From positions 1-9,779 of the forward strand of contig JAQUNT010000047.1 of the NCBI GenBank assembly GCA_028717525.1: 9,779 bases of DNA, given 5' to 3'. Under the pieces are notes generated by a model. That model was not told the DNA's origin. It was given only the letters and a program-made list of their open reading frames with translations, and ran no database searches. The translations under genes were made by a program, and so were the position numbers. Shown piece after piece: positions 1 through 5,665 of this stretch. The stretch comes from Elusimicrobiota bacterium. GTDB taxonomy: Bacteria; Elusimicrobiota; Elusimicrobia; UBA1565; UBA9628. How positions within the stretch are numbered: the first letter of the stretch is position 1; every line of letters starts with the position of its first letter.

Positions 1-354
1 CCGGAGAAGCTCAAGGATTTCCGCCTCCGCTACGAAAGCCAGAGCTTCCGGGTCTTCGCCGTCGGGGAGAAGCCGGCCGGCCGGCCGCCCGCCGCGGACC
101 CCGTCTACGAGCTGGCTCGATTCTCTCCCCAGGTCGAGCCCGGAGGCGCGCTGAGCCTGGACGTGGCCGGGGTCAACGAGCGCATGGCCCGGGCCCGCCG
201 CGCGGTGTTCCTGGCCCGCGTCCTGGCGCGCATGGGCCGGGGCGAGGAGGCCCTCTCCGCCTACGGATCGGCCTTCGCGGCCTGGCCCCAGCGCGAAGGG
301 GTGCGGCAGGAGGCGGAGCGCCTGCGCCGGGCCCTGCGCGCAGCCGGGCCCTAG
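1..354 (+). CDS. C-terminal fragment of a larger protein with a TPR-like tail
   Basis: The frame is open from the first base to a TAG at 352-354, giving 117 residues with no start, so the gene begins outside the window. The segment FRLRYESQSFRVFAVG (residues 7-22) resembles the last beta-strands of the extracytoplasmic domain found at the end of some membrane glycosyltransferases (GT39/oligosaccharyltransferase-like proteins); this is an impression from pattern only. Residues about 65-98 (ARRAVFLARVLARMGRGEEA and onward to AWP) fit one tetratricopeptide repeat, with small residues at the helix-packing positions and the closing Pro, followed by a basic helix. The stop overlaps the stop of the convergent gene at 351 by four bases. 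The coding frame is well supported by codon bias and by its length without stops. The function is not assured. Confidence 0.6.
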   Translation, partial: PEKLKDFRLRYESQSFRVFAVGEKPAGRPPAADPVYELARFSPQVEPGGALSLDVAGVNERMARARRAVFLARVLARMGRGEEALSAYGSAFAAWPQREGVRQEAERLRRALRAAGP

Positions 355-809
355 GGCTGTACCGGCGGGAACAGGGCGTCGAAGACCTTCTGGCCCACGA
401 AGACCGGGGTCACGTAGTAGTACTTGGCCAGGCCCAGGGCCGAGTCCGCGGCGTCGGCGCCGGCCACGTCCACGGCGATGTAGTAGTAGCCGTGGTTGTC
501 GCCGTAGGCCTGGGCCTTGAAGCCGGCCTGGTAGAGCTCCCGGACCACCGCGTAGACGTCCAAGCCCGGCTGGAGCGTCGCGATGAGGGCGTCGTTCATG
601 TCCGGCTGATGCGGGTTGACCTTGATCTTGGCCAGGGCCATGTTCTGCTGGTTGTTCCTGCGCGTCGCCAAGCTCTGGCCCGTCAGCGCGGGCCGGTCGA
701 AGGTGTAGGTGGCGCCGTCGAAGGAGATGGCGATGGGCTCCTGGGCGCGGGCGGCGCCGGCGCACAAAGCGGCGAAGACGGCGGCGAGGACGAGGGGCTT
801 GGTCTGCAT
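351..809 (-). CDS. Small secreted protein of unknown function
   Basis: The product has 152 residues. The start at 809 was chosen because an ideal AGGAGG (plus-strand positions 817-822) lies seven bases upstream and because it begins a clean signal peptide: MQTK, a hydrophobic core at residues 6-20, and an Ala-Arg-Ala cleavage site before Gln23. The open frame extends far upstream to 2369, but that part is antisense to other genes and reads as Gly/Arg/Ala-rich shadow. The mature protein of about 130 residues has one early beta-like segment (IAISFDGATYTF, 26-37), an Asn/Gln-rich turn (52-56), a likely helix (83-100) and a Tyr-rich region with HGYYYIAVDV (106-115) and KYYYVTPVFVG (129-139). It has no cysteine in the mature part and no lipobox. 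I do not recognise the family. A periplasmic or secreted location is inferred from the signal peptide. Confidence 0.8.
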   Translation of the reverse strand: MQTKPLVLAAVFAALCAGAARAQEPIAISFDGATYTFDRPALTGQSLATRRNNQQNMALAKIKVNPHQPDMNDALIATLQPGLDVYAVVRELYQAGFKAQAYGDNHGYYYIAVDVAGADAADSALGLAKYYYVTPVFVGQKVFDALFPPVQP

Positions 810-843
810 CGGATGGCCTCCTGGAGATTCGAGCGTGAGCCAT

Positions 844-852
844 ATTATACCA
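844..852 (-). promoter_or_regulatory. Extended -10 promoter for the secreted-protein gene ending at 351
   Basis: Read on the minus strand this is TGGTATAAT, a perfect extended -10 element (TGn plus TATAAT). A transcript would start near 837, leaving a leader of about 28 bases that contains the AGGAGG site. The position 17 bases upstream offers TCTTCA, only three matches to TTGACA, so recognition would depend on the TGn extension. Confidence 0.6.
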
Positions 853-873
853 GACCGGGCCCCGCTTGAAGAC

Positions 874-882
874 TGGTATAAT
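874..882 (+). promoter_or_regulatory. Extended -10 promoter for the zinc-ribbon gene at 903
   Basis: The plus strand carries TGGTATAAT, identical to the minus-strand element at 844-852. The predicted start near 889 leaves only about 14 bases before the ATG at 903. No -35 box is visible at the usual distance (854-859 is ACCGGG). The two -10 boxes face away from each other and are 27 bases apart, so each polymerase footprint would cover the other's -10 and -35 region. Confidence 0.6.
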
Positions 883-902
883 ACCGGAGCCGCAGCGACT
901 CC

Positions 903-1241
903 ATGAGCAAGGACCCCAAGGAAGGCGGCGTCTGCTGGAACTGCCGCAAACCCGCGGCCGCAGAGGATAATTTCTGCCGCTTCTGCGGCAGGAACCTGGT
1001 CAGCTTCCCCTGGTACTATCAGCACTGGGGCATCATCGCGCTCACCTTCCTCGCCTTGGGCCCCTTCAGCCTGGTCCTGGTCTGGCGCTCGCCGCTCATG
1101 TCGCGCACGGCGCGCTGGGTCTACACGGCCCTGGCCGTCTTCATCACCTACGAGCTGGTGAAAGGCTGCTATCACACCTACCTCGTCGTCAACGACGCGA
1201 TGAACGCCGTGCTCAAGGGGCAGCTGCCCGCGGGGCTCTGA
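903..1241 (+). CDS. Zinc-ribbon membrane protein
   Basis: The 112-residue product has an N-terminal treble-clef-like zinc ribbon: CWNC (Cys11, Cys14) and CRFCG (Cys25, Cys28), expected to bind one zinc. Two hydrophobic helices follow at about 42-61 and 73-95, so the ribbon probably sits in the cytoplasm on a small hairpin membrane anchor. Zinc-ribbon plus two-helix proteins are widespread and mostly uncharacterised; I recognise the architecture, not a named family. No Shine-Dalgarno sequence is at the proper distance (the only candidate, GGAG at 886-889, lies at the predicted transcript start), so initiation would be from a short leader. The stop is six bases before the ATG of the M42-like peptidase gene, so the two are very probably co-transcribed. 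A role near that peptidase is inference from position only. Confidence 0.8.
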   Translation: MSKDPKEGGVCWNCRKPAAAEDNFCRFCGRNLVSFPWYYQHWGIIALTFLALGPFSLVLVWRSPLMSRTARWVYTALAVFITYELVKGCYHTYLVVNDAMNAVLKGQLPAGL

Positions 1242-1247
1242 GCCGCC

Positions 1248-2333
1248 ATGACCCCCCCGGTCCTGCAGCTCTTCCGCCGCCTGACCTCGGTGCCGACCGC
1301 GCCGTTCTACGAGGCCGCGGTCGCGCGCGCGGTCCGGGCCTGGCTGCGCGGCCGGCTGGGTCGGCGCGTCCGGGTCCGCCGCCTGCGCGGCGGGCTCATG
1401 GTCCTCTACCGGGGCGGCGGAGCGGGCCCGGCCCTGGTGCTGGCCGCGCACATGGACCACCCGGGCTTCCATCTGCGCGCCGTCACCCGCCGCGGCGCCC
1501 GGGCGGTGCTCCAGGGCGGCCATCCCAAGGAGCTGCTCGGGGGCTGCGCGGTCGAAGCCTTCCCGGCCCGGCCCCGGGACAACCGCCCGGCCGCGCGGGG
1601 CGTGCTGGGACCGCCGCCCGTTGAGGGCGGCGGCTTCGCCCTGTCCTGGACCGAGCCCCCGCGGCCCGGAGCCCGGCTTGCTTTCGGCGTGCTGGCCCTC
1701 ACTCCCTATGAGCTGCGCCGGGGCTGGCTCGCCTCCCGGTCCATCGACGACCTGCTGGGCTGCGCCATCGCCCTGGAGACCCTCCGCCGAGCCGTCGCGG
1801 CCCGGGCCAGGACCAACCTCACGGTCTTCCTGCACCGGGCCGAAGAGGTGGGCTTCGTGGGCGCCCTGGACTTCGCGCGCCGCGGCCTGGCCGCGCCGGG
1901 GGATTCCATCCTCTCCATCGAAGCCTCGCGCTCCTTGCCCGGCGCCCGTCCGGGCCGAGGCCCGGTCATCCGCCTGGGGGACAAGGCCGCGCTCTTCGAC
2001 GCCAACCTGGTCGCGCTCCTGGACCAGGCCGCTCTCGCCCTGCGCAAGAAGCGCCTGCCGGTGCAGCGCCGGCGCCTGACCGGCGGAACCTGCGAGGCCA
2101 CGGCCTACCAGAGCTTCGGCTACGAGGCCGCGGGCGTGGCCCTGCCCCTGGTCAACTACCACAACGGCATCGGCGCCCGGCGCATCGCGCCGGAGATGGT
2201 CCGGGCCGCGGACGCCCTGGGCTGCGTGGAACTGCTGCTGGAGGCGGCCCGCCTCTTCCCCGCCGCGCCGCTGCGCGGCGCGTGGCGCCGGCGCCTGGAG
2301 CTGCGCCACCGGCGCGGCGCGCGCCGGCTCTAA
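1248..2333 (+). CDS. M42-family-like metallopeptidase (M20/M42 clan MH hydrolase)
   Basis: The 361-residue product shows the motifs of a two-metal aminopeptidase in family order: AHMDHPGF (His68, Asp70), SIDDLLG (Asp167 or Asp168 as the bridging metal ligand), HRAEEVGFVGA (Glu199 as general base, Glu200 as ligand), SIEAS (Glu225, second-site ligand) and VNYHNG (His305). All catalytic positions are present, so activity is expected. The usual substrate is N-terminal residues of peptides in the cytoplasm, and there is no signal peptide. GGTCEATAYQSFG (279-291) matches the M42 region before the last histidine. Length is normal for M42 (about 340-370). The second-site acidic residue is Glu where M42 usually has Asp, and the C-terminal tail (residues about 344-361) is unusually Arg-rich. 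Only a weak ribosome site precedes the ATG, so translation is probably coupled to the gene ending at 1241. Confidence 0.85.
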   Translation: MTPPVLQLFRRLTSVPTAPFYEAAVARAVRAWLRGRLGRRVRVRRLRGGLMVLYRGGGAGPALVLAAHMDHPGFHLRAVTRRGARAVLQGGHPKELLGGCAVEAFPARPRDNRPAARGVLGPPPVEGGGFALSWTEPPRPGARLAFGVLALTPYELRRGWLASRSIDDLLGCAIALETLRRAVAARARTNLTVFLHRAEEVGFVGALDFARRGLAAPGDSILSIEASRSLPGARPGRGPVIRLGDKAALFDANLVALLDQAALALRKKRLPVQRRRLTGGTCEATAYQSFGYEAAGVALPLVNYHNGIGARRIAPEMVRAADALGCVELLLEAARLFPAAPLRGAWRRRLELRHRRGARRL

Positions 2334-2352
2334 GACGGCGGCGGCGGCCTTT

Positions 2353-2361
2353 TGATATACT
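2353..2361 (+). promoter_or_regulatory. Extended -10 promoter for the DUF1189 gene
   Basis: TGATATACT fits an extended -10 (TGn plus TATACT). It lies in the 50-base gap after the peptidase gene. A start near 2368 would leave a 16-base leader carrying AAGGAG (2372-2377), six bases before the ATG at 2384. No -35 box is evident. This suggests the DUF1189 and lipoprotein genes have their own promoter. Confidence 0.55.
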
Positions 2362-2383
2362 CTCGCCACTCAAGGAGCCTGCC

Positions 2384-3172
2384 ATGATCCTGGACCCCCT
2401 CAACAGCATCACCAGCCTCTCGTTCTACAAGAAGGTGGCCGCCCAAGCCTGGAGCCGGTCCCTCATCTATCTGGCCTATCTGGGAATCGTGTTCGCCATC
2501 GTGTTCCTCGTTTTCCTGAAGCTGCGCGTCTGGCCCTCTCTGGATGCGACCTTCAAGTGGCTCGAGACGAGCGTTCCGGCCATCACCTACTCCAAGGGCC
2601 GGGTCTCCACCCCCACCAACGAGAAGGTCACGGTGCGCCACCCCACCATCAACGAGGTCGCCTTCACCCTCGACACGAACCGCACCGAGCCGGTCACCGC
2701 GCAGATGCTGGCGGCTGAGAAGGTCTCGGCGTGCCTGACCAGCAACGCCTTGTACGTCATGCAGCCCGGCGGCAAGGTCGAGGTCTACGACTTCTCCAAG
2801 GCCCCCAGCGCGCAGACCAAGGTCTTCGACGCGAAGTTCTACGACGAGCTGTCCCGCAACCTGCGCTTCGCCCTATACCCGATCGGGTTCGCGGCGGCCT
2901 TCCTGCTCTTTTTCGTCTGGAAGCTGACCGCCTCCCTCTTCTATTCCTCGATCGCCCTGCTCATCAACGGGCTGGCCGAGACGGGCCTGCCCTATCCGGC
3001 CCTGTTCAACATCAGCGTCTACGCGCAGACCTTGGTCATCGCAGTCCAGTGCATCCTGCTCCTCATCCCGGCCCAGGTGCCCCAATTCACCCTCCTGGCG
3101 GCCGTCGCCACGACGATCTACCTATGGCTGGCCATCAAGAAGAACGCCGTTCCGCGGCCCGCGGCCGTCTAG
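2384..3172 (+). CDS. DUF1189 family membrane protein
   Basis: The 262-residue product matches DUF1189 architecture. A short N-terminal amphipathic part with SLSFYKKVAAQAW (11-23) is followed by a membrane helix (about 26-46) and an extracytoplasmic domain (about 50-160) containing VPAITYSKGRVSTP, the hydrophobic strand VAFTLDTN and YVMQPGGKVEVYDFS. A bundle of about four helices follows (162-180, 183-197, 213-229, 235-250). The family's function is unknown. The ATG at 2384 is preferred over the upstream in-frame ATG at 2282 because AAGGAG lies six bases before it, and because the upstream extension overlaps the peptidase gene and reads as Arg/Ala-rich noise. The last 49 bases overlap the lipoprotein gene, which suggests translational coupling. 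Confidence 0.85.
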   Translation: MILDPLNSITSLSFYKKVAAQAWSRSLIYLAYLGIVFAIVFLVFLKLRVWPSLDATFKWLETSVPAITYSKGRVSTPTNEKVTVRHPTINEVAFTLDTNRTEPVTAQMLAAEKVSACLTSNALYVMQPGGKVEVYDFSKAPSAQTKVFDAKFYDELSRNLRFALYPIGFAAAFLLFFVWKLTASLFYSSIALLINGLAETGLPYPALFNISVYAQTLVIAVQCILLLIPAQVPQFTLLAAVATTIYLWLAIKKNAVPRPAAV

Positions 3173-3567
3173 CGCGCGCCGGCGCGCTGGCGCTGGCCGC
3201 GGCCCTGTTGGCGGCCTGCGGCCGGGGCGAGTTCCGCCTGTCGGGCTCCGTCACCATCGCCTCGGCCCTGCAGCGCAAGGCGCCCCGCGACAACGCCGTC
3301 ATGTTCATCATCGCCCGCAACCGCGGCGGGGTGCCCGTGGCCGTGCAGCGCATCGTCAACCCGCAGTTCCCGGTCAAGTTCACCTTCCGCTCCGAGGACC
3401 TCATCATGCCCGAGGTGCGCCCGGACACCCCCCTGGACATCGAGGTCGAGATGAACGCGCACGGCCGGCTGGGCCAGCCTCAGAAGGGGGATCTCGAAGG
3501 GCGCCATCCCAGCCCGGTCTTCCCGGGCGAGCGGCGGGTCCACATCGTCATCGACCGCCAGGTCTAA
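3124..3567 (+). CDS. Lipoprotein with a CcmI/CycH C-terminal-like domain
   Basis: The 147-residue product starts at the only ATG in this frame that gives a full lipoprotein signal: a long basic N-region (1-20), the core ALALAAALL and a lipobox LAAC with Cys32. The mature part closely follows the C-terminal Ig-like domain of the cytochrome c maturation factor CcmI/CycH: GSVTIASALQRKAPRDNAVM, then FIIARNRGGVPVAVQRI, then a strand with FTFRSEDLIMP, then a late GDLEG before the last strand. In CcmI that domain sits after a TPR region and contacts apocytochrome. Here it is alone on a lipid anchor, presumably facing the periplasm. No Shine-Dalgarno sequence precedes the start, and the gene overlaps the DUF1189 gene by 49 bases. 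The N-region is longer than usual, so a non-ATG start further in cannot be excluded. Confidence 0.75.
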   Translation: MAGHQEERRSAARGRLARAGALALAAALLAACGRGEFRLSGSVTIASALQRKAPRDNAVMFIIARNRGGVPVAVQRIVNPQFPVKFTFRSEDLIMPEVRPDTPLDIEVEMNAHGRLGQPQKGDLEGRHPSPVFPGERRVHIVIDRQV

Positions 3568-4325
3568 GGGGCCGGGCGGGCGATGCGGCCGCGGACCTTG
3601 GCCCAGGAACCGGTGCCGAGGAAGCTCTCCTCCATGTCCGCGACCATCTGGGCGAACTTCGCCATGGGCACGGCGAAGGAAAGGGTCCGCTCCGGCACGA
3701 ACGGGCGGGCGGAGACGTCGAACATGCCCAGAACGGCGCGCGGCTCGGGCTCCCGGGCCTCCAGCCAGGGGTACTGCGCGATGGTGGCGCAGCCCGCGCC
3801 GAACGGGGCGATGACGCTCTGCCGGCGCTTCTCCGCGAAGCCCGCGAGGGTGAAGAGGCCCGCCAGGACGTCGGGCGGGGAGAAGAAGATGACGACCTCG
3901 GGCTGGTCCTGGGCCGCGAGGCGGTCCCAACGCTTGAACACGGCGTACTTGGCCGGGGCCTTCATGCCCGGAGCGTCCTGGATGAACTCCCGCACCAGTT
4001 CCGGGGTCTTCTTGTAGCGCTCCCCCTCCATCTTCCCGGGTATGCCGCAGGAGAGGAAATACTCGAAGCCGGGCCGCAATTGCGCGGAGAAGCCCAGATA
4101 GCGCTTGCCGCCCTCGCAGCCCAAGGTCTCGCCGGTGAACGCGATGTCCTCGCCGCGCCGGGCGGCCGCCAGCTGGCCGATCACGCAGACGTGCTCTTTG
4201 GCTGGGCGCAGCAGCAGGCGGGCGCAGTCCTCGTCATCCGAATAGAACAGTCCGATGGGCAGCTCCGCGCCGTCGAAATACTTGTCCCACAGCGCCGTGA
4301 AACGGTCCCGCAAAGTCAGGTCCAT
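3564..4325 (-). CDS. DUF169 family protein
   Basis: The 253-residue cytoplasmic protein resembles DUF169 (COG2043). An early ELPIGLFYSDD segment (21-31) is followed by the cysteine-bearing strand EHVCVIGQLAAARRG (Cys47), a glycine-rich LGCEGGKRYLGF motif (Cys70), FLSCGIPG (Cys93) and a later FGAGCATIAQYP (Cys179), the usual spacing of the conserved cysteines in this family. The function of DUF169 is not established; the cysteines suggest metal or iron-sulfur binding, which is inference. The start at 4325 is supported by an extended purine-rich ribosome site (AGGAGGAGGAG, plus-strand 4328-4338). The gene lies 33 bases downstream of the SGNH hydrolase gene on the same strand and may be read from it. 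Its stop overlaps that of the convergent lipoprotein gene by four bases. Confidence 0.8.
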   Translation of the reverse strand: MDLTLRDRFTALWDKYFDGAELPIGLFYSDDEDCARLLLRPAKEHVCVIGQLAAARRGEDIAFTGETLGCEGGKRYLGFSAQLRPGFEYFLSCGIPGKMEGERYKKTPELVREFIQDAPGMKAPAKYAVFKRWDRLAAQDQPEVVIFFSPPDVLAGLFTLAGFAEKRRQSVIAPFGAGCATIAQYPWLEAREPEPRAVLGMFDVSARPFVPERTLSFAVPMAKFAQMVADMEESFLGTGSWAKVRGRIARPAP

Positions 4326-4358
4326 GGCTCCTCCTCCTGCGGCATTCTATGAAGGAAA

Positions 4359-5477
4359 TTATCGGAAGTAGTCTTTCCCCTTCTCGGAGACTCTCCGGCG
4401 CATGAGCCCTTCCGCCAGAGGCGCCAAGGCCGCGGCGATCAGACGGTGCCCGGCGGCGTTGGGATGGGTGACATCGGCGTAAAGGCTGCTGGGAGAAGGG
4501 GAGTCCCTCAGCCGATCCTCGAGATCCAGATAATGGGCGCCGGTCCTGGCTGCCACCCGGCTCATCGCATCCCGGTACTGAGGCTCCAGCGTTCCCATAT
4601 GCGCATAGAGTCTCCGGAATGCGGCCCGATCGACCCGATAGCCCGGATCGTTGCCCAGGCAGTCTTCTTCCATGCAGATCGGCAGGGGCGCCAGGAGCAC
4701 GACCTCCGCCTTTTGGGCCTGGGCCAGCCGGACCATGTCCGTCAGATTGTTCTCATAATCCCCGACCGGCACCCGCGGCCCGCTGCGAGGGCCGTATTCG
4801 GGGGAGCGGGAGCCGCTCCGGAGCAGGCTGCTCAGATATCGGTAGAGTCCGCTGCGTGAGAGGAAGCGGCGGACGGCCGGTGAGATCATGTCCTTGTCCG
4901 GCCGGGGGCCGGGGATCCAATCGCCCCCCATCAGGGAAATGACGACCAAGTCGAAACGATAGGAGTCGAGCAGCCGTCTCTCCAGTTCGCGCGACTGGAA
5001 AGTGGAATAGCCCTGCATCCCGGCATTGAGCGCCTCCACCGAAAGGTTCTTCGTCTTGGCGGCGAGCTTCTTCTCCAGCACGGCCGTGAAGGTCTCCTCC
5101 CCGCTGATTCGTTCGCCCCACACCGGGGAATTGCCCAGGACCAGGATCCAATAGTGCGCTCCGGTCTTTCGCGCTGGGAACTCAGGGCTCCGCAGACCCA
5201 GGGCGTTGGTGCGTACGATGATGGACTTGGCGGGCGAGACCGGATCCGGCATGGTCCTTTGCGTATTCGGCTTGGGTTTCCAGAACAGGTCCGGGTCATC
5301 GGTCAAGAAGGGGTCCTTCTTGTCGCGCTCGGGTCCTCGGCCCCCTTCCGGCGGATAAGGCGGCCGGGGAGGATCCACCAAGGCCCTGACCAGCAGCTCG
5401 CCCGCGACGAGCAGCCCCAGCAAAGACAGCAGGCCCAAGCCCAAGGCTCTCAGCCGGTCGTCGCGAAGGATCATCAT
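4359..5477 (-). CDS. Membrane-anchored SGNH/GDSL-type hydrolase
   Basis: With the start at 5477 the product has 372 residues. One N-terminal membrane helix (about 11-32) would place the rest outside the cytoplasm. The lead-in DDPDLFWKPKPN (60-71) and TNALGLRSPEFPARK (90-104) is typical of exported SGNH proteins. Block I is VLGNSPVWGE with nucleophile Ser117 (Asn replaces Asp of GDS). Block II is LNAGMQGYST with Gly153. Block III reads MGGDW (183-187), with Asp where the family has the oxyanion Asn. Block V is ADVTHPNAAGH with Asp335 and His338. Ser, Asp and His are all present, so ester hydrolysis or acyl transfer on an envelope polysaccharide is plausible but the substrate is unknown. A second ATG at 5474 is equally possible. 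No Shine-Dalgarno sequence is present. The upstream open frame to 5612 reads as Gly-rich noise and was excluded. Confidence 0.8.
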   Translation of the reverse strand: MMILRDDRLRALGLGLLSLLGLLVAGELLVRALVDPPRPPYPPEGGRGPERDKKDPFLTDDPDLFWKPKPNTQRTMPDPVSPAKSIIVRTNALGLRSPEFPARKTGAHYWILVLGNSPVWGERISGEETFTAVLEKKLAAKTKNLSVEALNAGMQGYSTFQSRELERRLLDSYRFDLVVISLMGGDWIPGPRPDKDMISPAVRRFLSRSGLYRYLSSLLRSGSRSPEYGPRSGPRVPVGDYENNLTDMVRLAQAQKAEVVLLAPLPICMEEDCLGNDPGYRVDRAAFRRLYAHMGTLEPQYRDAMSRVAARTGAHYLDLEDRLRDSPSPSSLYADVTHPNAAGHRLIAAALAPLAEGLMRRRVSEKGKDYFR

Positions 5478-5488
5478 ATCGTCAGCGC

Positions 5489-5497
5489 ATGATACCA
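5489..5497 (-). promoter_or_regulatory. Extended -10 promoter of the SGNH hydrolase gene
   Basis: On the minus strand this is TGGTATCAT (TGn plus TATCAT), preceded by five T residues. Only 11 bases separate it from the ATG at 5477, so a transcript starting near 5482 would have a leader of about five bases. That fits the absence of a ribosome site. Confidence 0.45.
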
Positions 5498-5665
5498 AAA
5501 ACCCGCCGCCTAGGCCCCCCCGCAGTCCAAAGCCCCACGCCCTCCCTGTCTTAGGCCCCTCCAGGCAACTGGGCCATAATCCGGCGCGGCCTTCCCCTAA
5601 GGGCCCTATCACGCGAACCTGGTACCTAAATAGAATGGCGCCAGACGCAACAGAGAGGTGCGAAC
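5498..5665. other. Divergent intergenic region upstream of the exported-protein unit
   Basis: No gene is supported here. Two -10-like hexamers on the plus strand, CATAAT (5575-5580) and TAGAAT (5631-5636), could serve the gene at 5666. Neither has a convincing -35 box or a TGn extension. The segment contains several short related strings (CTAGGCCCC, CTTAGGCCCC, CCTAAGGG) but no clear hairpin terminator or operator. The ribosome site for the next gene is AGAGGTG (5653-5659). Confidence 0.35.

Larger units (their letters stand above)
843..883. repeat. 11-bp perfect inverted repeat spanning the divergent promoters
   Basis: TATTATACCAG (843-853) and CTGGTATAATA (873-883) are exact reverse complements with a 19-base spacer. 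The arms contain the two extended -10 elements, so the symmetry may simply reflect two near-identical promoters back to back. A dyad operator is possible. A terminator is unlikely because no T-tract follows the arms. Confidence 0.7.

Noticed and set aside
843..883. Inverted repeat considered as a transcription terminator
   Set aside because: It lies between divergent genes, has a 19-base loop and no T-tract, and its arms are better explained as promoter elements.
810..2369. Long minus-strand open frame antisense to the zinc-ribbon and peptidase genes, in frame with the secreted-protein gene
   Set aside because: It reads as Gly/Arg/Ala/Gln-rich low-complexity sequence with no motif, whereas the plus strand encodes a complete M42-like active site. 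Only the part from 809 down, with signal peptide and ribosome site, is real.
4344..4349. TAGAAT on the minus strand as a separate promoter for the DUF169 gene
   Set aside because: A transcript from it would start inside the ribosome binding site, and no -35 or TGn element is present. Read-through from the SGNH gene is more likely.
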